Source: Planctomycetales bacterium (GTDB lineage: Bacteria; Planctomycetota; Phycisphaerae; SM23-33). Taken from it: 24,274 nucleotides of DNA. Position numbers and translations under genes: made by a program. Below, in pieces: positions 14,884 to 21,401 of this stretch. The DNA lies in the NCBI GenBank assembly GCA_030642005.1, contig DAOWOP010000020.1, positions 1 to 24,274 of the forward strand, in the 5' to 3' direction. The notes under the pieces were generated by a model. It had not been told where the DNA came from and searched no databases. It saw only the letters and a program-made list of their open reading frames with translations. Numbering within the stretch: the first letter of the stretch is position 1; each line of letters opens with the position of its first letter.

Positions 14884-15267
14884 CTACGCCTGCGGTGATA
14901 TTTCGCTTACGTTCCAGTCTTCATCGACCCACAGGGCGATGATTTCGACGTTGGGGTAGCGTTCCTTCAGGAATGCGACGGCGGTGTGGGTTTGGGAGTC
15001 CTGTTCGTCCTTGCCGGCTGGGTTGCCCGCGCAATCGTAATGCCCGACGACAGCGATGCCGACCGAGCCGTGCTTGTGAACCGAAATCCCGACGCGATGC
15101 AGTATGGACTCGACGGTGTTTTTATCGGCCCGCTCGGCGAGGATGCGATTAGGCCCCGGCTCGGTAACAGCGTCCACGTATTCCGCGTCGAAGCGCTTCT
15201 GGAGGAAATGTATTACCGGAAGTTGTACTCTTCCGTCCATGCAGTTAATGGCTGTGCAGAAACTCAT
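14884..15267 (-). CDS. Small beta-carbonic-anhydrase-like protein
   Basis: The 127-residue protein begins SFCTAINCMDGR and contains VGHYDCAGNP. Cys9, Asp11 and Arg13, with His76 and Cys79, match the CxDxR and HxxC zinc motifs of beta-class carbonic anhydrases. The protein is only a little over half the usual length of that class and lacks its N-terminal arm, as in the family annotated as putative carbonic anhydrase 2 (Pro_CA_2). Activity as CO2 hydratase is possible but unproven, and zinc binding is the safe prediction. AAAGG lies seven bases before the ATG. It follows the Re-citrate-synthase-like gene by 23 bases, so the two are probably co-transcribed. Confidence 0.82.
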   Translation of the reverse strand: MSFCTAINCMDGRVQLPVIHFLQKRFDAEYVDAVTEPGPNRILAERADKNTVESILHRVGISVHKHGSVGIAVVGHYDCAGNPAGKDEQDSQTHTAVAFLKERYPNVEIIALWVDEDWNVSEISPQA

Positions 15268-15290
15268 TGAATTGCCTTTCGAAATAGCGG

Positions 15291-16613
15291 CTACGAGGCG
15301 CCGAACGCTTCATTGTACCATGTGCACATTTCGTCGTCGCTGATGGCGGTGGTTCTACCGGATTCGTATTCGGTGTCGACGTGGTCGCGCATTGCAAGGA
15401 GGCGCGAGTCGTCCTTGGCGACGTCCAGGTCGAAATGCTGTTCGATCCAGTGTTTTATCCCGGCTGCGCCGCTTTTGTCGGTGATTGCGACGCTTACCGA
15501 GCGGGCCAGGAGTTTCTGCGTGTCGAAGCAGTTGTAGATTTCTTCGCTCTTGAGCAGTCCGTCGGCGTGGATACCCGCGCGGGTAACGTTGAAGTCGCGC
15601 CCGACAAGCGGATAGTTGAGCGGGATAGCGTCGCCGATCTCGTTGGTGAAGTATTCGGCGATCTCGGTGATGACGGTGTAATCAACGCCGGTGGTATGGA
15701 CGCCGTTGAATTGAGCGGCCTCGATGACCATCGCCTCAATCGGCGTATTTCCGGTCCGCTCACCGGTCCCCAGCAGTGCGCCGTTGCATCCGGCACAGCC
15801 GTAGAGCCAGGCGGTTACGGGATTGATGACGACCTTGTGGAAGTCGTTGTGCCCGTGCCACTCCATCAGTTCGCCCGGCACGCCGGCGTCGTGGATCAAC
15901 CCGTGAACGAGTTTCGGGACGCTCCTTGGCAGAGCGGCCTGCGGCCAGGGCACGCCGAAGCCGAGCGTATCGCACAGGCGGAGTTTGACGTCCCGGTCGT
16001 ACTGGTCGTGCAGTTTCATCAACTCGATGGCGAACGGCACGACAAAGCCGTAAAAGTCCGCCCGCGTGATGTCCTCGAAGTGGCATCGCGGCGTGATGTC
16101 GGCGTCGAGGGCGGCCTTGACGATGTCCAGGTATATGTCCATCGCCTGTTTGCGGGTTTTTTTAAGTTTCAGGAAGATGTGGTAGTCGCTGCACGAGACC
16201 AGTATTCCCGTTTCGTCCAGGCCCATGTCCTTGACGAGTTTGAAGTCGCTTTTGACGGCGCGAATCCAGCCGGTAACTTGCGGGAACTCGAATCCCAGTT
16301 CGCGGCATTTATCGACCGCCTTACGATCCCTGCGGGAATACAGAAAGAACTCGCAGGCGCGGAGAAGCCCGCTGCCGCCGTCGAGTTTGTGCAGCAGCGA
16401 GTAAATATCCACGATTTGCTGGACCGTATATGGCGGGCGGGCCTGCTGGCCGTCGCGGAAAGTCGTGTCGGTTATCCAGACCTCCGCGGCGCGGTTCATC
16501 GGAACGACTTCGCCGTCGAACGGTAGCCGGGGCAACTCGGTGTACGGAAAAACGTCGCGGTAGAGGTTCGGTTCGTCCACGTCCAGGAGCGGGTATTTAG
16601 CGTTATCTGACAC
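15291..16613 (-). CDS. DRE-TIM metallolyase, Re-citrate-synthase-like (2-isopropylmalate/homocitrate synthase family)
   Basis: The 440-residue enzyme has the HMGL-like TIM barrel: ITDTTFRDGQQARPPYTVQQ (47-66, metal-binding Asp and catalytic Arg), EWHGHNDFHK (HxH metal ligands) and GTGERTGNTPIEAM (GxGERxGN). There is no C-terminal leucine-regulatory domain of LeuA, so it is not a typical isopropylmalate synthase. The N-terminal extension (VDEPNLYRDVFPYTELPRL), the phrases EFFLYSRRDRKAV and SCSDYHIFLKLKKTRKQAMD, and the overall length match, from memory, the Re-citrate synthases of Clostridium kluyveri and its relatives. These make citrate from oxaloacetate and acetyl-CoA in anaerobes lacking gltA. 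Homocitrate synthase is the main alternative. The start is GTG (16611-16613) with AAAGGA about ten bases upstream. Confidence 0.85.
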   Translation of the reverse strand: MSDNAKYPLLDVDEPNLYRDVFPYTELPRLPFDGEVVPMNRAAEVWITDTTFRDGQQARPPYTVQQIVDIYSLLHKLDGGSGLLRACEFFLYSRRDRKAVDKCRELGFEFPQVTGWIRAVKSDFKLVKDMGLDETGILVSCSDYHIFLKLKKTRKQAMDIYLDIVKAALDADITPRCHFEDITRADFYGFVVPFAIELMKLHDQYDRDVKLRLCDTLGFGVPWPQAALPRSVPKLVHGLIHDAGVPGELMEWHGHNDFHKVVINPVTAWLYGCAGCNGALLGTGERTGNTPIEAMVIEAAQFNGVHTTGVDYTVITEIAEYFTNEIGDAIPLNYPLVGRDFNVTRAGIHADGLLKSEEIYNCFDTQKLLARSVSVAITDKSGAAGIKHWIEQHFDLDVAKDDSRLLAMRDHVDTEYESGRTTAISDDEMCTWYNEAFGAS

Positions 16614-16703
16614 GGCGCATATTTCCTTTCAGGTTTCAGGTATCCAGGGGATACTTCCGAGAACTGTACCCAGGATATGATAACTTATTTTCTGATCGAA
16701 CGC

Positions 16704-16796
16704 AACATGCTTCGCTGAAGCGAGCACGCCAAAAGATTTCCTCTCCAAAGCGAACGTCCCCAATCTGTTGGCGTGCTCGCTTCAGCGAGGCATGTT
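16704..16796. repeat. 29-bp near-perfect inverted repeat beside the galactokinase stop
   Basis: Arm 1 (16704-16732) begins AACATGCTTCGCTGAAGCGA. The reverse complement of arm 2 (16768-16796) matches it in 28 of 29 bases. The spacer is 35 bases. Each arm holds its own small palindrome (TTCGCTGAA or TTCAGCGAG type). Arm 2 ends two bases before the galactokinase stop codon (16798-16800), so the hairpin could end or protect that transcript, although no U tract follows. Confidence 0.8.
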
Positions 16797-16797
16797 C

Positions 16798-18126
16798 TTA
16801 CACGACGTGCGCCGGTGCGCCCGGTTCGGTAATGAAGAACTCCGCTCGTTTTGCAGGTTCAGGAAAATGTTGTTTATATGTTTGTTCCCATGCGATGCGG
16901 AACTCTTCTACCCTGTCTTCAGCGATCATCGCCCAGACAGCCCCACCGAAGCCTGCACCGAAATAAGACGCCGCTGCCGCTCCCAGTTGCCTGGCCGATT
17001 GCTGGAGGAAATCGGTTTCCGGGATAAGGTTTTCCAGCCCCGCCCGTGCACCGGCGTGCGAGGCATCGACCGGTTTGCCAATTGCCTCGACGTTTCCGCC
17101 GGCCAGGGCATCCCCGACGGCGGGGATAATCTGCTGGTCCTCACGGTAGAACTGCTTGAACCGTTCGGGGAGGTTCAGTTTCCCATCTTCGTCGGCGGAG
17201 CCGCGGCGTATGGTTTCCATCCCCTCGGTCAGTCCGTCCGCTCCGACGCGAACGGCGACATCACGGAGGTTCTTGCATTCATCGCCGGTGGCGCGGTTGT
17301 AGGCCTCGGCGGCCTTGCGGGCGCGGATCGAGGCGCGGTTATATTTCTCCAGGGCCGGGCCTGTCTTGACGGCCTCGACGCCGCTGCACGCGATTACCAT
17401 CTCCATCCCGATTGGAAAACTGATGTCCCGCTCGAAAACCGACGGGGCGAACGAAAATTGCGATAGCGTCTCCGGTTTGCAGCAGAGCATGGAGGTGTGG
17501 TCTTCGCTGCCGCCGAAGGTTCCCACGCCGGCCCGGCCTGTGAGGGTTCCGAACGACAGGCCCATCTCCAGGCAGCCGAGGTAGGCCGCCAGGTCGATGT
17601 TGTTGTGTATCTCCCGGCGGTAGGTTTCGGTCTCGGCCAGGCGGTTAATCTCTGATATGGCCAGGAAGACCGCGACTATCAGCGCGCTGGATGAACTCAT
17701 ACCGGCTGCGACGGGCAGGTCGGAGGCGAAGGCTATGTCGGCGCCGCGGAGTTTGACGGTTTCGGCGAAATTGGCCTTGACGCGCCGGCCTACGGTCGAT
17801 GCGTAGTTAACCCAGTGTCCCGGCTCGTGCGGCGGGGTCTGTCCGTAGGCGAATTCACAGACATCCTCGAACGCCGGACCTGCGGTGATTCGGATGATAT
17901 CGTCGTTCCGTGCGGCGGCAACCAGCCTGAAACCCTTTCGGACGGTCATAAGCAGGCTCCGCCCGCCGGCGTAATCGGTGTGTTTGCCGAGGAACTCGAC
18001 CCGTCCGGGAACGAAAGCGCCGACGGCGTCGGAATCGCGCGGGACGCCGAACCTCTCGGCCAAAACGTCGGCGGACTGCTGCATCAGCACATCTTTACCG
18101 GCAAGGAGGTCGCCCAGGCGAGGCAT
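16798..18126 (-). CDS. galK: Galactokinase-family GHMP sugar kinase
   Basis: The 442-residue kinase has the galactokinase signature GRVEFLGKHTDYAGG (41-55), the GHMP phosphate loop PVAAGMSSSSAL (138-149), FGGSEDHTSML carrying the likely catalytic Asp, and the C-terminal FGAGFGGAVWAMI. It should phosphorylate C1 of galactose or a related sugar with ATP. The lysine in LGKHTDY where many galactokinases have Glu (GEHTDY) is unusual and may mark a different sugar specificity. The ATG (18124-18126) overlaps the stop of the nucleotidyltransferase as TGATG. A GTG directly before it is an alternative. The coupling to a sugar-nucleotide pyrophosphorylase-like gene suggests a two-step route from free sugar to NDP-sugar. 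No galT or galE is nearby. Confidence 0.85.
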   Translation of the reverse strand: MPRLGDLLAGKDVLMQQSADVLAERFGVPRDSDAVGAFVPGRVEFLGKHTDYAGGRSLLMTVRKGFRLVAAARNDDIIRITAGPAFEDVCEFAYGQTPPHEPGHWVNYASTVGRRVKANFAETVKLRGADIAFASDLPVAAGMSSSSALIVAVFLAISEINRLAETETYRREIHNNIDLAAYLGCLEMGLSFGTLTGRAGVGTFGGSEDHTSMLCCKPETLSQFSFAPSVFERDISFPIGMEMVIACSGVEAVKTGPALEKYNRASIRARKAAEAYNRATGDECKNLRDVAVRVGADGLTEGMETIRRGSADEDGKLNLPERFKQFYREDQQIIPAVGDALAGGNVEAIGKPVDASHAGARAGLENLIPETDFLQQSARQLGAAAASYFGAGFGGAVWAMIAEDRVEEFRIAWEQTYKQHFPEPAKRAEFFITEPGAPAHVV

Positions 18127-18992
18127 CACACGTTCTCCGATTGGGCCGGTGCGCCGAAACGGACTTCGTAGTCAGCCAGAAGCCGGCGAACAGATTCGAT
18201 ATCGTCACGCCCGGTCATGTCCAGAACGCCCTCGACACACTTGACGGCCTGGTAGGTCAGGTGCATCTGTTCGATGGTGTACTGCACGGCTGTCGGCAGT
18301 TCGTACTCTTTTCGGACGGGGTTCGGCTCGATGGCGTCGCAGGCGTCGAAGATGTCGGCGGTGAAGCCGAAGCAGTTCATTGAGACGTAAAGTTTGCCGT
18401 CGTGGGCGTAGTCGTCGGGGTTATCGGGCTTTTCGACGATCCGGCGGAGGCAGCCTGACTGGTCGAAGTCAATCACGGCGAACCGGCGGATTCGTTCGGC
18501 GGGGATGTTGCTGTTGGCGATTAATGCTTCTCGCTCGAAGGCGACCGTCGCCGGCGCCGGCGTGGCTATCAGCGCACGGATCGCAGCCGGTGTATAGAAA
18601 TTGTCGCAATTGATGACGATGAACGGTTTGCCGTCGGCCCATTGCCGGCCTGACGATACCGCATGGGCTGTGCCCAGAGGCTCGTCCTGAACGGCGAAGG
18701 AAATCCGGCTGTCGGGCAGGCTTTCGCCCACAGCCTCGTAATAACTGCGAAGCGCCGACTTACCCGGCGCGACGACCAGGCAGAAGTCGCGGATGCCGGC
18801 GTCCATCAACGCCTGGAGCGAGTAATCCAGAAACGGCCTGCCGGCGCCGACAGAAATCAACCCCTTGGCGCCCCTGGCGGCGAGTTCAGCCGTGGCGGCG
18901 TCAAGTTGGACGCCGTCGGCCTGCTTCTGCATCCGCGTGCCCAGCCCGCGCGCCAGTATCATTGCCTTGTCCGTGGTAAGTTTATCAGTCAT
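18126..18992 (-). CDS. Sugar-1-phosphate nucleotidyltransferase
   Basis: The 288-residue protein has the NTP-transferase fold. MILARGLGTRM (11-21) is the nucleotide-binding loop, in a variant with Arg where LAGGxGTR has Gly. PFLDYSLQALMDAGI is the usual sugar-phosphate-side helix, FAVQDEPLGTAHAV binds base and phosphate, INCDNFY holds the metal-binding Asp (normally GD), and IVEKPDNP is the conserved Lys region. UTP-glucose-1-P uridylyltransferases and dTDP-glucose or UDP-sugar pyrophosphorylases all share these, so the base and sugar are open. The neighbouring galK suggests galactose 1-phosphate or a similar product. The ATG at 18990-18992 is preferred over the TTG six bases upstream. Neither has a good ribosome site. 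Confidence 0.82.
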   Translation of the reverse strand: MTDKLTTDKAMILARGLGTRMQKQADGVQLDAATAELAARGAKGLISVGAGRPFLDYSLQALMDAGIRDFCLVVAPGKSALRSYYEAVGESLPDSRISFAVQDEPLGTAHAVSSGRQWADGKPFIVINCDNFYTPAAIRALIATPAPATVAFEREALIANSNIPAERIRRFAVIDFDQSGCLRRIVEKPDNPDDYAHDGKLYVSMNCFGFTADIFDACDAIEPNPVRKEYELPTAVQYTIEQMHLTYQAVKCVEGVLDMTGRDDIESVRRLLADYEVRFGAPAQSENV

Positions 18993-19015
18993 GGTCAAGG
19001 GAATGTAGCGTTAGT

Positions 19016-19138
19016 GGCACAGGTTTTCAACCTGTGCATGGAAAAAGTAACTGGGTGCCATGCCTTCACGCGCAGCGAAGCGGAGCGGGTAGGCATGTTT
19101 ACGCCCTCCGCTGCGCTCCGGTCGAAAACATGGCGCCC
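19016..19138. repeat. Composite palindromic element between the divergent nucleotidyltransferase and GT4 genes
   Basis: First is a perfect 9-bp hairpin, GCACAGGTT (19017-19025) with AACCTGTGC (19029-19037). Then comes an 86-base structure closed by GGGTGCCATG (19053-19062) and CATGGCGCCC (19129-19138), which pair fully with one G-T wobble. Inside it are CATGCCT/AGGCATG (19059-19065, 19091-19097) and GCGCAGCG/CGCTGCGC (about 19070-19077, 19109-19116), which cannot all pair at once. The bases TGGCACAGGTTTTC (19015-19028) also occur at 5443-5456 upstream of the hydrolase gene. Confidence 0.7.
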
Positions 19139-19184
19139 CGTACTCATCCCTTGCGGACGGCGGGGACGATGTTACATTATTTCC

Positions 19185-20297
19185 GTGGGACGATTGCGCA
19201 TTTGCCAACTCATAACCGAACTTCGCCCGGCCGGGGCCGAGCGGTGTGTATATGAACTGGCTCGCCGGCTGGACCCAAACCGGTTCCGTGTTCACGTGGC
19301 AGCCCTTTGCGGCGGGGCGGTCGCCGATTGGCTCAAGCGGGCGGGCATCGGCGTTACCGTCCTGAACGTCCGCGGGAAACTCGACATTGCCGCCCTGGCG
19401 AGGCTGGTGAAACTGCTCCGACGTGAAAAGATCGATCTGCTCCACACACATCTGTTTCATGCGGACCTGGTCGGAAGAATCGCAGCACGGATTGCCGGTG
19501 TAGCGAATCTGATTCATACCGTCCATGCGGCCGAAGCCTGTTTCAGGCCCTGGCAGTATGCCTGGGCCCGTATGACGGCGAACTGGTGCGACCGCATAAT
19601 CTGTGTCTCGCAGGCCGTTCGGGACCATCACGCACGAAGAACGCACCTGCCTCCGTGGCGATACGAAGTCATCTATAACGGCATCGACGCCGACGCCTAC
19701 CCGCCGAATCCGCAGCGGCGCGAAGAACTCCGCCGCCAGTGGGGCGTCGGTGACGACGAAATCCTAATCGCCTTCGTGGGTCGGCTTGATTACCAGAAGA
19801 ACCTGCCGATGCTGCTTGACGTCGTCGGCCGGCTTCGTCGGGTTCGCGACGATATCCATCTTGTTGTCGCAGGCGACGGGCCTGATGCGCCGGTGCTTGA
19901 AAGGTTTCTTCACGAGAACGCTTCTGGCTGGGTGATTCGACTTGGCCAGACCGATGACGTTCCCGGCGTACTTGCAGCGTCCGACATTTTCGTCCAGCCC
20001 AGCCGGGGGGAAGGCTTCGGCCTGGCAGCGGCTGAAGCAATGGCGGCGGGGCTGCCTGTGATAGCAACGAAAGTTTCCGGCCTGACGGAATTGATCGAAG
20101 ACGGCGCCGGCGGATTACTGATTGATTCGGAAGACATAGACGCGCTGGCGGCGGCGATTAATCAACTCGCCGATAATTGTGATGAGAGGATACGCTTGGG
20201 TTCGGCGGGACAAAAACGAGTGAGGGAACGATTTTCTATCGCTTCGAATGTAACAGCACATGAGCGACTTTACGACAGCGTTTGTCAATATCGCTAA
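19185..20297 (+). CDS. Glycosyltransferase family 4
   Basis: The 370-residue GT-B enzyme starts GRLRICQLITELRPAGAERC, typical of the N-terminal strand and glycine loop. It then has LLHTHLFHADLVGRIAARIA, VIYNGIDADAY at the domain linker, IAFVGRLDYQKNLPMLLDVV opening the donor domain, and PSRGEGFGLAAAEAMAAGLP with the E-x7-E motif (Glu of EGFG and Glu of AEAM). It transfers a sugar from an activated donor to a lipid- or polysaccharide-linked acceptor. Which one is not visible. The frame is open upstream into 18663, but that part lies over the nucleotidyltransferase on the other strand and is not coding. The GTG at 19185 is the best placed start, with TTG at 19194 as alternative. No strong ribosome site is seen. 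A terminator follows the stop. Confidence 0.88.
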   Translation: MGRLRICQLITELRPAGAERCVYELARRLDPNRFRVHVAALCGGAVADWLKRAGIGVTVLNVRGKLDIAALARLVKLLRREKIDLLHTHLFHADLVGRIAARIAGVANLIHTVHAAEACFRPWQYAWARMTANWCDRIICVSQAVRDHHARRTHLPPWRYEVIYNGIDADAYPPNPQRREELRRQWGVGDDEILIAFVGRLDYQKNLPMLLDVVGRLRRVRDDIHLVVAGDGPDAPVLERFLHENASGWVIRLGQTDDVPGVLAASDIFVQPSRGEGFGLAAAEAMAAGLPVIATKVSGLTELIEDGAGGLLIDSEDIDALAAAINQLADNCDERIRLGSAGQKRVRERFSIASNVTAHERLYDSVCQYR

Positions 20298-20302
20298 ACA
20301 GC

Positions 20303-20326
20303 AAGCCGATTGGTAATCGCTTTTTT
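20303..20326 (+). terminator. Intrinsic terminator after the GT4 gene
   Basis: AAGCCGATT (20303-20311) and AATCGCTT (20315-20322) form an eight-pair stem with one bulged C and a GGT loop, and the helix runs straight into six T residues (20321-20326). It starts five bases after the GT4 stop codon and separates that gene from the dcw promoter. Confidence 0.75.
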
Positions 20327-20433
20327 CTCCCAGAGGTGTTTTGCTTGTAACTCACGAAAATAAAAATCAGGAAAGACGAAATTTTTTTTCATCACAACAT
20401 ATTGTGTCCGGGGTTTGGAAGGGTACAAGCCTG

Positions 20434-20473
20434 TTGGGCATGGTCGGGCTTCGTTAGGTATTGTTAGATAAGG
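20434..20473 (+). promoter_or_regulatory. Four 10-bp phased repeats upstream of mraZ, possible MraZ operator
   Basis: Four consecutive 10-base units, TTGGGCATGG, TCGGGCTTCG, TTAGGTATTG and TTAGATAAGG, keep a T-x-(G/A)-G pattern with one helical turn of spacing. MraZ of other bacteria binds direct TGGG-type repeats spaced by 10 bp upstream of its own gene. The first two units fit this well, the last two only loosely. They lie just upstream of the candidate promoter. Confidence 0.4.
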
Positions 20474-20490
20474 ATTAAAAAATTTTTTCC

Positions 20491-20519
20491 TTGGCGCTTC
20501 CCTGTCAGTGGTGTACTTT
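20491..20519 (+). promoter_or_regulatory. Candidate promoter of the dcw cluster
   Basis: TTGGCG (20491-20496) and TACTTT (20514-20519) are 17 bases apart. An A/T-rich stretch (20474-20488) directly upstream could act as an UP element. The predicted start near 20526 leaves about 30 untranslated bases with GAAAGG before the mraZ ATG. Confidence 0.5.
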
Positions 20520-20557
20520 CCCTGCCAATCCCATCAAAGGGTGAAAGGTACCACGCA

Positions 20558-21031
20558 ATGGCGTTGTTTGTCGGCGAGTTCGATCAGACGATTGATGCTG
20601 CTAAGCACAGGCTTGCAATTCCATCACCGCTGCGCGAACAAATCGTTCCGGATGAGGATGGGAAAGATTTTTATCTGATCCTTGGCCCGGACCGTCATTT
20701 GTGGCTTTACCCGAATAAGTATTATCGTCAATTGTTAGCGACTCTTCAGCGTAGTCCGCTTCCCAGCCGGAAAAACCAGAAGGGCGATTTACTGTTTGCG
20801 TTTGCGAGGGTTCTCAAGCCGGACTCACAAGGCCGGGTGGTGCTGCCCGAGAAGGCCATGCAGCGAGCGATAATTTCCGAACGCGTAACGCTGGTCGGCA
20901 AGGGCGACCACATCGAACTCTGGCCGACCGAGGACTGGGAACGTTACGTCGAGGACGCCCTGAAGAGGTACAGCGAGGATGTTCTGGACGCCGGCGACGA
21001 GCTTTCTTCAGCCGCCGAGACTGATAAGTGA
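20558..21031 (+). CDS. mraZ: Division and cell-wall cluster regulator MraZ
   Basis: MraZ is a DNA-binding protein with two AbrB/SpoVT-like swapped-hairpin domains that represses or adjusts the dcw operon it heads. The 157 residues show both halves: FVGEFDQTIDAAKHRLAIPS (4-23) and LKPDSQGRVVLPEKAM with the second DxxGR-type turn. ALFVGEF at the start and a length near 150 are typical. The C-terminal tail is acidic. GAAAGG lies about ten bases before the ATG. It is the first gene of the plus-strand cluster, behind the phased repeats and promoter at 20434-20519, which fits autoregulation. Confidence 0.95.
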   Translation: MALFVGEFDQTIDAAKHRLAIPSPLREQIVPDEDGKDFYLILGPDRHLWLYPNKYYRQLLATLQRSPLPSRKNQKGDLLFAFARVLKPDSQGRVVLPEKAMQRAIISERVTLVGKGDHIELWPTEDWERYVEDALKRYSEDVLDAGDELSSAAETDK

Positions 21032-21146
21032 ATACAGGGAGCGTCGGCACCGCAGGGATGCCTCTGATACGCCGACGAATTAAAGAGGCTCTTTTGGAGA
21101 GTTCTCAAAGCCGCCGGGGCTGCCCGGATAAGGAAAGGATTTCAGC

Positions 21147-21389
21147 ATGCTCGTTTCTCAGCGACAGGCAAGTGGCTCGTGTATGGAACACGGATGTTTT
21201 CGCACGACACTTGCGGAACTCCAGCGCAGTAACGCTGCACCATCGGACTATCAGGATGGACTTCGGCAGCGACTGTTGGTACTAGCGCAGCGTTTGGCGC
21301 GGGTTCAATCGTTGGGAGACGAGTATGCCCGGGTAGCATTTTCCCGGCATGCCGAGGCCGTTTTGGCTGAGGACGCCGCGGTGGTTTGA
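21147..21389 (+). CDS. Small unknown protein between mraZ and rsmH
   Basis: An 80-residue ORF starts at an ATG with GGAAAGGA about eight bases upstream and ends 12 bases before rsmH. The protein has no membrane segment. Residues of about 37-75 (DGLRQRLLVLAQRLARVQSL and onward) should form an amphipathic helix, perhaps a coiled coil. The position inside the cluster, the good ribosome site and the tight spacing to rsmH argue that it is real. A competing frame (21028-21285) starting over the mraZ stop has no comparable site. No family is recognised. Confidence 0.6.
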   Translation: MLVSQRQASGSCMEHGCFRTTLAELQRSNAAPSDYQDGLRQRLLVLAQRLARVQSLGDEYARVAFSRHAEAVLAEDAAVV

Positions 21390-21401
21390 GAGGCCGGCGT
21401 C

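Noticed and set aside
15381..16526. 381-codon plus-strand ORF
   Set aside because: It is antisense to the Re-citrate-synthase-like gene, whose motifs are unambiguous.
16640..16654. Small palindrome GTATCC-AGG-GGATAC upstream of the Re-citrate-synthase-like gene
   Set aside because: A six-base stem without other promoter or operator context is expected by chance in a region this size.
18663..19184. N-terminal extension of the plus-strand GT4 frame
   Set aside because: The frame stays open but overlaps the nucleotidyltransferase and the composite repeat. GT4 homology begins only at about 19194.
21028..21285. 85-codon ORF overlapping the mraZ stop
   Set aside because: It competes with the 21147 ORF in another frame. 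It starts at a GTG over the mraZ stop without a ribosome site, and its composition looks random.
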